Below, piece by piece: positions 1 through 7,808 of a stretch of 39,731 nt of DNA. The notes beneath the pieces were generated by a model. That model made no database searches, was not told the DNA's origin, and worked only from the letters and a program-made list of their open reading frames with translations. Numbering within the stretch: the first letter of the stretch is position 1; the number at the start of each line of letters is the position of its first letter. Origin of the DNA: JAJDNW01 sp039714495 (GTDB lineage Bacteria > Desulfobacterota > Desulfobacteria > Desulfobacterales > B30-G6); contig JBDLJD010000023.1 of the NCBI GenBank assembly GCA_039714495.1, positions 1-39,731 of the forward strand, in the 5' to 3' direction. The position numbers were made by a program, and so were the translations under genes.

Positions 1-213
1 GGCAAAGGCTTCGATCTCCTTTTGCCCGTAGACCAGCTCAGCCTCGATTGAGGGGACGCCGCCTGCAAGAGGTGCCGTCAGGGCCGCATTGACCATCATG
101 CGGGCCGCGTCCAGTACGCCTTTTTTACGGCGAATGTCCTGGGGCGACCAAGACGTCCAGTCGCTGATGTGCTCCTCGCCTTGAAAATCAAGATCTTCGA
201 CATATTTTTTCAT
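1..213 (-). CDS. DUF2148 (ferredoxin-domain) family protein, N-terminal part
   Basis: Partial gene: 71 codons from an ATG at 213 run off the left edge, so the C-terminal part is not in the window. An AAGGA-like ribosome site lies just upstream of the ATG. The segment AARMMVNAALTAPLAGGV resembles the start of DUF2148 proteins, which typically read close to 'AAARTAPKARGVD' and carry cysteine clusters further on; those clusters would lie outside the window. It is the last visible gene of the operon led by the SCP2 protein and the acyl-CoA ligase, starting 41 bases after the ligase stop. Function is unknown. The family call rests on a short N-terminal resemblance and is tentative. Confidence 0.5.
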   Translation of the reverse strand, partial: MKKYVEDLDFQGEEHISDWTSWSPQDIRRKKGVLDAARMMVNAALTAPLAGGVPSIEAELVYGQKEIEAFA

Positions 214-254
214 TGTCTTTTCCTTTTTATTCCTAAAACGTTGGTGTCGTTAGC

Positions 255-1850
255 TTAGCTGACAAATTCATGGGCGTTGTCGGCATCCTTGCTGAAATCC
301 TCCTTGAGCAACCGGTCCAGGTTCTTTTCGGATGCTGTCTTGGGGATGGCATCTACTACCTGCAGGTAGGAGGGAATGCTGTTACCGTCCAGATGCGCTT
401 TGCAGTGAGCGTGCATACCCCCGATATCCAGCGCGGCTCCGTCCGTCAAAACGATGGCCGCCACGAGGTCGCTTTCCCCGGGCGCACCGGAAGCAGCAGG
501 AATGCCGTAAACACACACATCGGTGATGTCCGGGTGTTTGGCAAATGCCGCTTCGACGGTCGAGGGTTGAATGAAATCTCCTGATCTGCGCAGGACGCCG
601 CCCGCCCGGTAATCGAAGAAGAACCAGCCGTTTTCATCAACGTGTCCCATGTCCCCGGTTCTGAGCCATCCGCCCTGCGTCTTTTTTTCAGAAGCATCTT
701 TCTTACCCAGGTAGTTGACCTCTGTTTTCTGACCCACTAGGCGGCTAACTATCTCGCCGGTTTCGAAAGGATCGCATTCCGAGTCATCTTCGCGGACCAC
801 TCTCATTTCAATGGTCCCCTCCAGGGGTTTGCCAAAAGACCCGATTGGCCCAACGCCGGGGGGTTTATGGGCAAAGCCGCCCTCGATCGCGCCGTACCAT
901 TCATGGATGAATAGGCCGAATCGCTTTTCGAAGGTCTCCCATATGACCCGGGGGGTTCCGGCGCTGAGGACCAGCCGTACCGGATTGTCGACATCGTCAG
1001 GCTTTTCCGGTTCGCTGAAGATGCCCATCAGCATGCCCCCTAGAAGAGAAAACGTCGTACAGCTGTATTTGCGGCAGATGTCCCAAATCCGGCTTTTGGT
1101 GAACCGGGTGCTGAAAACCGCCGGGATTCCCAGGTACAATGAAGGTATCATCGTGACCGCCTGGGCATTGCCGTGGGTCAGGGAAAGACCGGTATACAGC
1201 TTGTCGTTTTCGTTGTATTGAAAAACACCCGTTGCCAGCATGCCGAATGGCGCCAACCGGCTGTTTTTGAGGACCACCCCTTTGGGATCGCCGGTGGTGC
1301 CGGAGGTGTAGATGATTTCCATGGGGGCGTTGAGGTCTGTGGGGCGATTGTCAGGTTCCGGCGCTTCAGGGCCGTTCCATATATCTGCCAAATCGGGCAA
1401 GTCCCCAGGACCCGGCATGCCTTCCTTGCAGGCAACACCGATGATCTCTATGTTGGGAAGATTCTCCAGAACAGGAAGCACATTTTCCATTAGTTCACTG
1501 GTGAACACGGCTCCTTTGGCCTTGGAATCCTCTAGAACGAATTCGAGCCGCTCCCCCTTTACCCGCGGATCGATGGGCAACATAACGGCCCCCAGAACGT
1601 TGGTGGCGTACCAGGCATAAACAAACTCGGGATGGTTGCGCATCAGGAGGGCGAGCACATCTCCAGGACCGAAACCTGTTTCACGCAATTTCCTGGCAAG
1701 CTTGCGCCCGTTGCTGACGATACTGCCGTATGTCAGGACTTCATCGGCATAACCACCGTTTTCAAACGTTAAAATCTCAAAATCCGGATGGTCTTCCGCC
1801 TTTGCATCGACCTCAAAAGAAAAAAATCCGGGAATTTTGCTTTCAGTCAT
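255..1850 (-). CDS. AMP-dependent acyl-CoA ligase, CaiC-like
   Basis: A 531-residue ANL-superfamily enzyme that would activate a carboxylate with ATP and CoA. The P-loop-like motif YTSGTTGDPKGVV lies near residue 180, WYGAIEGG is the A5 region, GWLRTGDMG is the A7/A8 region, and PKTASEK near the C-terminus carries the usual catalytic lysine. Length is normal for the family. Overall style resembles crotonobetaine/carnitine-CoA ligases (CaiC), and a quaternary-amine acid would suit a region rich in MttB proteins, but the substrate is not shown by the sequence. It lies 57 bases after the SCP2 gene and 41 bases before the DUF2148-like gene, so all three are probably co-transcribed from the sigma-54 promoter at 2430-2445. 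Confidence 0.85.
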   Translation of the reverse strand: MTESKIPGFFSFEVDAKAEDHPDFEILTFENGGYADEVLTYGSIVSNGRKLARKLRETGFGPGDVLALLMRNHPEFVYAWYATNVLGAVMLPIDPRVKGERLEFVLEDSKAKGAVFTSELMENVLPVLENLPNIEIIGVACKEGMPGPGDLPDLADIWNGPEAPEPDNRPTDLNAPMEIIYTSGTTGDPKGVVLKNSRLAPFGMLATGVFQYNENDKLYTGLSLTHGNAQAVTMIPSLYLGIPAVFSTRFTKSRIWDICRKYSCTTFSLLGGMLMGIFSEPEKPDDVDNPVRLVLSAGTPRVIWETFEKRFGLFIHEWYGAIEGGFAHKPPGVGPIGSFGKPLEGTIEMRVVREDDSECDPFETGEIVSRLVGQKTEVNYLGKKDASEKKTQGGWLRTGDMGHVDENGWFFFDYRAGGVLRRSGDFIQPSTVEAAFAKHPDITDVCVYGIPAASGAPGESDLVAAIVLTDGAALDIGGMHAHCKAHLDGNSIPSYLQVVDAIPKTASEKNLDRLLKEDFSKDADNAHEFVS

Positions 1851-1907
1851 TTTTCTACTCCTAGTATAAGCCTTTATGTAAGTAAGGTGTTTAGAACTGT
1901 TACCTAA

Positions 1908-2300
1908 CTATATCTCCAGGCCGTATTTTTCACAGTATTTCGGGTAGAGTTCATAGACCGGCTTAAGATAGGGAAGTATCTTCAATACCTTTGGGATGGG
2001 GCCTTTGGATTTTATTTTCCGCGTGGCCAGGGCAACCGGGAGATTGATTTGCTTCAACCAGAATTTATGGACGGTATCGCCTGACATTTCCATGGTGATG
2101 ACGCCATCCCTATTGGCCTCGCTCCCGGTGATGACCTCGTCATGGGAGACGAAGATAAATCCGGCGGGGTCATTGAGGATGAACTTGTATGTGATTTCAT
2201 ACTCTTTCAGCTTGGATCCGAATTCGGTCTCTTTGATCACATAATTCCACAGGTCTTCCAAAACTTCGTACATTTGGTCGGTGTCTTTAAACGTTGCCAT
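1908..2300 (-). CDS. SCP2 sterol-binding-domain protein
   Basis: A small 130-residue protein made of a single SCP2-type lipid-binding fold. Family-like features are the central segment ITYKFILNDPAGF and the C-terminal GPIPKVLKILPYLKPVY tail. SCP2 domains bind hydrophobic or CoA-linked ligands; here it may present an acyl-CoA to partners of the adjacent ligase (inference). The start at 2300 (MATFKDTD) is chosen because AAAGGAGGAATC sits directly in front of it. An upstream in-frame ATG at 2381 would add 27 poorly conserved-looking residues. It is the first gene of the minus-strand operon and has a leader of roughly 120 bases after the sigma-54 promoter. Confidence 0.8.
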   Translation of the reverse strand: MATFKDTDQMYEVLEDLWNYVIKETEFGSKLKEYEITYKFILNDPAGFIFVSHDEVITGSEANRDGVITMEMSGDTVHKFWLKQINLPVALATRKIKSKGPIPKVLKILPYLKPVYELYPKYCEKYGLEI

Positions 2301-2429
2301 GATTCCTCCTTTCATTCTTTCAATGGTTGGGTTGAATAACGGTTCGTTGAGATGGGACGTGAGGCTGAACAGACAGTGCATGGCAATAGATAAACGCTGC
2401 TTTGTTCATAAACCTCGTTCATTATTTTA

Positions 2430-2445
2430 AGCAAGTGTCATGCCA
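2430..2445 (-). promoter_or_regulatory. Sigma-54 (RpoN) promoter, -24/-12
   Basis: Read on the minus strand the bases are TGGCAT-GACAC-TTGC(T), an essentially consensus -24/-12 element (TGGCAY, five bases, TTGCW) with correct spacing. It points at the SCP2, ligase and DUF2148 operon, and transcription would begin near 2418. A sigma-54 activator gene is divergent next door, which makes the assignment coherent. Confidence 0.8.
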
Positions 2446-2513
2446 ACCGTAGATTCAATTTAACCTACTGAATTAATGGTATTAATTATTAGTTTGTTTA
2501 AATAAACTTCATT

Positions 2514-2557
2514 AGGTGTTCGTATATGATCTTTTAGGTGTTTATATATGATCTTTT
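2514..2557. repeat. Two tandem 22-bp direct repeats, likely activator binding sites
   Basis: Bases 2514-2535 and 2536-2557 are head-to-tail copies that differ at only two positions (core AGGTGTT...TATATGATCTTTT). They lie about 95-140 bases upstream of the expected start of the sigma-54 promoter, the usual distance for enhancer-type upstream activator sites. A further GGTGT half-site in inverse orientation (ACACC) is at 2564-2568. They also sit in front of the activator gene, so autoregulation is possible. Confidence 0.65.
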
Positions 2558-2560
2558 TTC

Positions 2561-2587
2561 TTGACACCATTATTTTCAGCATATTAG
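2561..2587 (+). promoter_or_regulatory. Possible sigma-70 promoter for the activator gene
   Basis: A perfect TTGACA at 2561-2566 is followed after 15 bases by TATTAG (2582-2587). The spacer is shorter than the ideal 17, so this is weak. It directly abuts the tandem repeats, which would let the activator influence its own transcription. Confidence 0.3.
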
Positions 2588-2705
2588 AACTTAGGAATCG
2601 TGACTGCCGGGCTGCACCTGCTCGATCGAAGTTGCACCGGAGAAGCGCGCTGCTCCTGGTAAAGGCCTCGTGCAACAATAAAAATCGCGGTAAAGGAACA
2701 ATCCA

Positions 2706-5450
2706 ATGAGTTTCACATTTACCAACGCCAGGTTGACGAATAAAAGTAAACACCAGGATTATGAGGCTGTATGGAAATACTTGTACAGCGCTCTCAGTAA
2801 ACTGCCGGATTCCGGTAAATCCCGTGAAACAGATGCTGTGTTGGTCTCTACGAGTTTAGAGTTGGCCAACGTGAGCTTTATTCTGGGAAAAGGTTTCAGC
2901 GATCTTATTGTGTTTTTAAAAAATGCCCGGCTTGCTGCAGAACGCATGGGAGACCGCCGCTCCTGTGCCATGATTAACCTCCATTTAGGCCGCCTGTACT
3001 ATTTTGGGGAACAGCGGCAGCTGGCCATGGAATCTTTTGAGGTTGGCAAAAAAGAAGTGGAGGAGATCGGGGATGACGACCTGGTGGTCCAGGCTTCCGA
3101 GTTCATCGGTCTGTACTATTTTATCCAGGGAATCTTTGCCGAAGCGCTTGGATATTTTGAACAATCCACGGAGAGCTTTGAAGAGACTAACCAGGGAATG
3201 ACGGCAAACCCTTCCGGGCCCATGTGGCTGAGCTACAGTGCGGCTTTTCTGGGCCAGCACCACAGAGCCATTGGAACCCTTGATTATTACCGCCGACATG
3301 CTGTGGAAAGGGGAGAACGCTCCCTGGCCACAACATTGCGGGCCGTTCTGGGCATTATTCTGATGGGAGTCAGAAAAACCAAGGAAGCTGTCTTCCATCT
3401 GTCCGGTTCCCTGCAGGAGGCCTTGCAGGACAGAAATGCGTTGGCGACCTATTTTGCCAAAGGCGGTTTGGCACTCCACCACATGGTGGAAGGCCGCGTG
3501 GAAGAATCCAGAAAATGGCTTGCCGAAACAATGCAAGAAGGGGCGGCATCGGGCATTATCCGGCAATATGCCTCCCCATTTGCCCTGGAACTGCTGCATG
3601 CCTACAATCGCCACGGGCTGCCTCTCATAGCTGAACTCAACTATCACCGGGAAATACCCAGGGTTTTACAGGAAGCCAACATCCACCTGCGAGGCGTGGC
3701 CCTGCGGCTGAGGGCCGTGGACGCCGTTGAAGAGGCGCGGGACGACAACAAAGTCGCCTTAGATCTGGAGCAGAGCGAAGCCTATTTAAGGCGTTCCGGA
3801 GACCCGATCCAATTGGCAAAAACCCGTCTCGAAATCGTGCGGTTGCATCTGCGCCGCAAGGACCAGGATGCCGCCCGCCTGACAGCTCATAAAGCCTGGA
3901 AAGGCGTGTCAGGCTATGGCAGTATTTTCTATCCTGATGACCTGCGGCACCTCCTGACCGTTAAAGACGGAAACAAACCCGTTCATCACATGTCCGAAGA
4001 CCTGATCAACATGTTCACCGACATGATCAAAACCCTGGTGCCGAGTGCAGACATGGACGAACTGTTGACAAGAACCGTCAAGGCCACGAATCGCTTTTTC
4101 GGTGCCGAGCGGGGGGGCATATTCTGGTTCGGCAGTGCCGGAAATCATAAAACTCCACTGCTACGAGCTTCCTGCCATTTATCTGAAGCGGACGTGTCTC
4201 AGGAGAACTTTCAATCTAAATTGTCGGTTGTCTTTAAGGCTTTCCGCGAAAACAAACCCCAGGTCATCCGTCTTGGAATGTCACCGATCGCACCCGGACA
4301 CTCCAGGGCCATCCTGTGCATTCCCTTTGAAATCAACGGCCAGCCGTACGGCGTACTCTATCATGACAACTCCTACCTCGAAGACTGCTTTGACAATTTT
4401 GATGGATTCCAGTTGACCCAGCTTGCCGACTCACTAACCCTTTATATTAGCCAGATCAGAAACTTCAGCGCGGATATGGAAAAAAAGGCGGCCGGGCATT
4501 TGCGGTATTTCGAGGAGCCCGGAGCCATGAAGATGGTGGCCCGGAGCCCGGCCATGCAAAAGGTGTTGGGCGAGGCAAAGCAGATAGCGACAACCGACAG
4601 CACTGTTCTGATATTGGGAGAAACCGGGGTGGGCAAGGAACTCCTGGCCCGCCAGATACATGCCTGGAGTCGGCGCAGCGAACAGCCCATGGTGACCGTC
4701 GATCCGACAACCATACCTGAAACGCTGATTGAAAGCGAATTGTTCGGCCATGAGAAGGGCGCCTTCACCGGGGCGGACCGGCAAAAACAGGGCCTCATAG
4801 AACTGGCCCACAGGGGTACTCTCTTCATCGACGAGATTGGTGAGATCCCCATGTCGATCCAGGTCAAGCTCTTGCGGGTGCTTCAGGAAAGGACCATCGT
4901 ACGCGTTGGCGGCACTCGAACATTGAAATCTGACTTTAGGTTGGTGGCGGCGACGAACCGTGACCTGGCAGCAGAGGTGGCGCAGGGCAATTTCAGGGAA
5001 GACCTGTATTACCGTTTGAATGTCATCCCCATGGAAATCCCTCCGTTGAGAGATCGCCGCGGAGACGTGCTGCTTATGGCAAGGCACTTTCTATTGCGGT
5101 ATACCGGCCGTCACAACAAGATCATTTCCGGGTTCAGCCAGAAAAATGAAGAGCAGTTGTCAGCCTATGACTGGCCCGGGAATGTCAGGGAGATGAAGAA
5201 CGTGATTGAAAGGACGGTTCTCCTGTCGATGGATGGGGAATTGGAACTCGATTTGTCTCCATTGAGGAAGTCCGTTGCCAAGGACCAATTCGCTGATCTG
5301 CCATCCTTCGATGAAGTTCAGCGCCGCTACATTCGATATATTCTGGATCGAACCAATGGTAAAATCGGCGGCGCGGACGGTGCTGCTTCGATAATGGAGA
5401 TGAATCGATGCACTTTGTATAATCGGATGAAAAAACTTGGATTGCGGTAA
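2706..5450 (+). CDS. Sigma-54-dependent transcriptional activator (TPR-like, GAF, AAA+, Fis)
   Basis: A 914-residue enhancer-binding protein. Residues 1 to about 420 are helical, TPR-like repeats. A GAF-like sensor follows (about 430-590). The AAA+ domain has Walker A GETGVGKE near residue 637, the sigma-54-contacting GAFTGA near 684 and Walker B LFIDEIGE near 705. A Fis-type helix-turn-helix (RCTLYNRMKKLGLR) ends the protein. There is no receiver domain, so it is probably controlled by ligand or partner binding through the N-terminal half rather than by a histidine kinase. The start is supported by AAAGGAA seven bases upstream. Its likely target is the divergent operon with the sigma-54 promoter at 2430-2445. 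Confidence 0.9.
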   Translation: MSFTFTNARLTNKSKHQDYEAVWKYLYSALSKLPDSGKSRETDAVLVSTSLELANVSFILGKGFSDLIVFLKNARLAAERMGDRRSCAMINLHLGRLYYFGEQRQLAMESFEVGKKEVEEIGDDDLVVQASEFIGLYYFIQGIFAEALGYFEQSTESFEETNQGMTANPSGPMWLSYSAAFLGQHHRAIGTLDYYRRHAVERGERSLATTLRAVLGIILMGVRKTKEAVFHLSGSLQEALQDRNALATYFAKGGLALHHMVEGRVEESRKWLAETMQEGAASGIIRQYASPFALELLHAYNRHGLPLIAELNYHREIPRVLQEANIHLRGVALRLRAVDAVEEARDDNKVALDLEQSEAYLRRSGDPIQLAKTRLEIVRLHLRRKDQDAARLTAHKAWKGVSGYGSIFYPDDLRHLLTVKDGNKPVHHMSEDLINMFTDMIKTLVPSADMDELLTRTVKATNRFFGAERGGIFWFGSAGNHKTPLLRASCHLSEADVSQENFQSKLSVVFKAFRENKPQVIRLGMSPIAPGHSRAILCIPFEINGQPYGVLYHDNSYLEDCFDNFDGFQLTQLADSLTLYISQIRNFSADMEKKAAGHLRYFEEPGAMKMVARSPAMQKVLGEAKQIATTDSTVLILGETGVGKELLARQIHAWSRRSEQPMVTVDPTTIPETLIESELFGHEKGAFTGADRQKQGLIELAHRGTLFIDEIGEIPMSIQVKLLRVLQERTIVRVGGTRTLKSDFRLVAATNRDLAAEVAQGNFREDLYYRLNVIPMEIPPLRDRRGDVLLMARHFLLRYTGRHNKIISGFSQKNEEQLSAYDWPGNVREMKNVIERTVLLSMDGELELDLSPLRKSVAKDQFADLPSFDEVQRRYIRYILDRTNGKIGGADGAASIMEMNRCTLYNRMKKLGLR

Positions 5451-5475
5451 ACGATTGGTCTTTAGAATAGGTTAA

Positions 5476-5705
5476 ATGCCGTTTACCCTGGCCGTCGACC
5501 ACCACCATCCACTTCGTTCCTTTGCTACGTTTGGTAGGGCCAACAAAAGGCCCCCTTTTTTCGCCGGGGCGAAGTTGCCATCGATGAAGGTCTCTTGCCA
5601 GTCCAGCGCTCCCTTTTCATCAAGCATGGAGAGAAATTTTCTCCAGACATCAAGCTATACGCCTTGGTCTTCCCAAAGCCTTAAACGCCGCCAACAAGTG
5701 GAGGG
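5476..5705 (-). pseudogene. IS5-type transposase remnant (broken)
   Basis: On the minus strand the frame starting at 5705 reads PSTCWRRLRLWEDQGV, a stop, LDVWRKFLSMLDEKG, then ALDWQETFIDGNFAPAKKGG. These are typical of IS5-group DDE transposases, including the first catalytic aspartate in FIDG. The match then shifts frame to FVGPTKRSKGTKWMVVVDGQG. With one internal stop, one frameshift, no N-terminal region and no C-terminal DDE residues, it is dead. No terminal inverted repeats were recognised. It lies just after the sigma-54 activator gene. Confidence 0.75.
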
Positions 5706-6057
5706 CTAAGGTACGCAAAAGATCCTGAGATGTTATCAATTCAAAACTTTTCATGAACACCTTATTCTAGAATTTCTAACCAAATCTCCATAATTTGAGC
5801 CCTGTCGAAATATAGGTGATTTCATCCTTCAAAACGATCACTAGCGGGTTGTGATTGTGTAACATAGCATATAAAATCAATGATAACTAATAGTTAACAT
5901 AATTTGGGCGAAGTCAAAACAGCGTCACCAATCTAAAATATCGATAGTTTGTTTTGATAACCAATACCCTGTATAGCCCATTTTGGGCTCATCATTACCA
6001 CTGAGATAATAACCGTCCTATGAAAACTATTGAAGAAGTCTAAAAACCGGTAATATT
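5706..6057. other. AT-rich intergenic stretch holding repeat copy A
   Basis: No gene-like reading frame is visible between the transposase remnant and the small hypothetical gene. The stretch contains copy A of the dispersed 120-bp repeat (5853-5972), followed at once by a tight AGCCCA/TGGGCT hairpin (5975-5989) that lacks a T tract. Confidence 0.5.
5853..5972 (+). repeat. Dispersed 120-bp intergenic repeat, copy A
   Basis: Aligns without gaps over 120 bases to 22642-22761 in the same orientation. I count about 76 identical positions (63%), with near-identical blocks at both ends and in the middle (TGTAACATA, AGTTA.CATAATT, TCAAAACA, CAATAC..TGT). It is non-coding. Both copies lie beside decayed genes. 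Confidence 0.6.
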
Positions 6058-6246
6058 TCAGGCATTGTAACCCACGAATCCATCGCAACGATCGTTGAAA
6101 AATTCCATAGCCTCATCGACAGAGTCAAACACTATCCAGTCGTGTTTGATAACCTTTTCACCCTGTATACGGATGCGTTCAATCTCCGTGTTCCCAAAAT
6201 ATTCAAAATGGTCTTGGTAATCTGTGTATATTTCCTGTGTTCTCAT
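6058..6246 (-). CDS. Small hypothetical protein (62 aa)
   Basis: A short acidic, aromatic-rich protein starting MRTQEIYTDYQDHFEYF and ending RCDGFVGYNA. It has no signal peptide, membrane segment or recognised domain. The start at 6246 is chosen because a strong AAAGGAGGGAG site lies a few bases upstream; an in-frame ATG further out (6288) has no such site. It is divergent from the HU-like gene, with which it shares a 122-base upstream region. The good ribosome site and protein-like composition support a real gene, but no function can be assigned. Confidence 0.55.
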   Translation of the reverse strand: MRTQEIYTDYQDHFEYFGNTEIERIRIQGEKVIKHDWIVFDSVDEAMEFFNDRCDGFVGYNA

Positions 6247-6294
6247 TTTGGCTCCCTCCTTTTCTTTGTTTTTTAAACAGATTACCATACAGGT

Positions 6295-6323
6295 TTGACA
6301 GATACGGTCACACCATTGTAAGT
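6295..6323 (+). promoter_or_regulatory. Possible promoter for the HU-like gene
   Basis: TTGACA at 6295-6300 is followed after 17 bases by GTAAGT (TAAGTT with an 18-base spacer). The -35 is perfect but the -10 is poor, so this is only a candidate. It lies about 45 bases upstream of the HU-like start. Confidence 0.3.
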
Positions 6324-6368
6324 TTTCTGAAATTCTATTTGCCCTATTTACTCAAAGGAAGGATGCCC

Positions 6369-6647
6369 ATGAACAAGCTCGAAGTTATTCAGACCCTTTG
6401 TGAGCAAAATGGTCTTTCTAAAGCCGAAACGACAAGAATCGTATCTATTTTTTTCGAGCAGATGTCAGCTGCATTAGAAAGAGGGGACCGTTTTGAGATC
6501 CGTGGTCTGTGTTCTTTTTACGTTAAGGATTATCCAGGCTATACCGGGAGAAACCCTAAGACAGGTGCAACGGTAGAGGTTGCTCCGAAGAAGTTGCCTT
6601 TTTTCAAATGTGGAAAAGAACTAAAGGATCGGATGAACCAACTATGA
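6369..6647 (+). CDS. HU/IHF-family DNA-binding protein
   Basis: A 92-residue histone-like protein that would bend or compact DNA as a dimer. It has the family layout: an N-terminal helical pair (MNKLEVIQTLCEQNGLSKAE), FEQMSAALERGDRFEIRGLCSF, and the beta-arm region GYTGRNPKTGATVEVAPKK with the GRNPKTG signature, ending in KELKDRM. The ATG at 6369 is preferred over the one at 6363 because AAGGAAGG ends six bases before it. Its stop overlaps the start of the next gene (ATGA at 6644-6647), so the two are probably translationally coupled. A paralogue of the main HU/IHF genes is likely. Confidence 0.9.
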   Translation: MNKLEVIQTLCEQNGLSKAETTRIVSIFFEQMSAALERGDRFEIRGLCSFYVKDYPGYTGRNPKTGATVEVAPKKLPFFKCGKELKDRMNQL

Positions 6648-7342
6648 ATATGGATGGCATTGCATTAGACAACCTGTGTTTTAAGCCTGACTGCGATTTA
6701 TTGATTAAGAAAATGCACTTAAAGGAAGGCCGGCCTGAGACCGATAGATTTCAAGAAATGGCATCAGAAGCGCAAAAGGTCGCAAAGCCAAAAGCGTTTT
6801 ATAAAATTAGCAGAATACTGTCTCGCAGCAAAAAAAGTGTCGTTGTCGATGATCAAGAATTGGAGAGCCGCATACTTCGGGTCAATACCGATAAGCTCAA
6901 CCGGACGTTTCCGTTTGTCGTGACCTGCGGCACCGAATTGACCAGTTGGGCAGATGAATTTACCGATATGCTGGATAAGCTTTTTGCCGACGAACTCAAA
7001 ATGGCTGCTTTACGATCCGCTATGAACCAACTCGAAAAGGATATCAGGGCGAGATATAATACGGGAGAATTGAGCCAGATGAACCCCGGGTCATTGGATG
7101 ACTGGTCGATCTATGAGCAGAAAAAACTATTCGGCCTGTTGGGAAACGGGGCATCATGTGTTGGTGTCAAGCTTCTAAGCAGTATGGTGATGTATCCGGA
7201 CAAATCTGAATCGGGAATCTTTTTTGAAAAGGAGAAAAAATTCATCAATTGTCAGCTTTGCACAGCAGAAAAATGTCCTTCCCGGAAAGCTGCATTCGAC
7301 AGTGGTTTGTATGACCGTGAATATAGCCCCAGTGAACACTAA
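6644..7342 (+). CDS. Stand-alone B12-dependent methionine synthase activation-domain protein
   Basis: A 232-residue protein related to the S-adenosylmethionine-binding activation domain of MetH. Matching parts are FPFVVTCGTELTSWADEF in the middle, QMNPGSLDDWSIYEQKKLF (the SAM-binding region) and GVKLLSSMVMYPDKSESGI. A cysteine-rich tail follows (NCQLCTAEKCPSRKAAFD) that could hold a metal or Fe-S centre. MetH catalytic and cobalamin domains are absent. Such proteins are thought to help reactivate corrinoid methyl-transfer proteins, which fits a region with three MttB genes (inference). The start at 6644 is chosen for its ATGA overlap with the HU-like gene; the frame is open further upstream to 6608. 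Confidence 0.8.
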   Translation: MNMDGIALDNLCFKPDCDLLIKKMHLKEGRPETDRFQEMASEAQKVAKPKAFYKISRILSRSKKSVVVDDQELESRILRVNTDKLNRTFPFVVTCGTELTSWADEFTDMLDKLFADELKMAALRSAMNQLEKDIRARYNTGELSQMNPGSLDDWSIYEQKKLFGLLGNGASCVGVKLLSSMVMYPDKSESGIFFEKEKKFINCQLCTAEKCPSRKAAFDSGLYDREYSPSEH

Positions 7343-7808
7343 TTTGGTTTCCTGATTTGAAGAACCGGCTTGGCGTGCCCAAGAAGATGATAGCATGGTA
7401 GGGATCAAACGCATCCGCTCAAAAAATCATTGAAAACTTTAAAAATAGCTAACCACAATATCTAGATATTCTCTTTATATTTCAATATCATACGTTCAAT
7501 CATACAATCTTCAAATTGAATTATACCTCAAGTTTGATGAAATCTTGATAAACACTGACCCCAGCAACATTAATATTTCCGTTTCTAAGCTTTAAAAATG
7601 TTTGATATCTGGATCGGAATCATTGTGAAGTCCTTTTGGGTCAGCAATGTTGAGTAGAATGACATTGAAATTTATAAAATCCTTTTAGCCTCCGTCTTGA
7701 AAAAATATCTGAATTATGAAATAATTTATCTGTATAAATAACAATATTATAAATATAGTAACCCTTTATGCCGATTGGCAGATAAGAAAAGACAAAAAGT
7801 ATAGGCCA
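7343..7808. other. AT-rich intergenic region upstream of the IclR gene
   Basis: This 466-base stretch contains no convincing gene. Near its right end, ATAGTAAC (7755-7762) matches one arm of the 17-bp palindrome found at 8767-8783, with a degenerate left arm. It may therefore be an autoregulatory IclR site. Nothing else was recognised. Confidence 0.4.

Noticed and set aside
2460..2753. A 97-residue minus-strand open frame upstream of the activator
   Set aside because: It overlaps the activator start, the tandem repeats and promoter elements, has no ribosome site and no protein-like pattern.
5446..5483. Possible terminator after the activator (GGTAAACG...CGTTTACC)
   Set aside because: The loop is long, there is no T tract, and the right arm is part of the transposase remnant.
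5185..5508. A 107-residue minus-strand frame starting MVVVDGQGKRH
   Set aside because: Only its first residues belong to the transposase remnant; the rest is the antisense of the sigma-54 activator gene.
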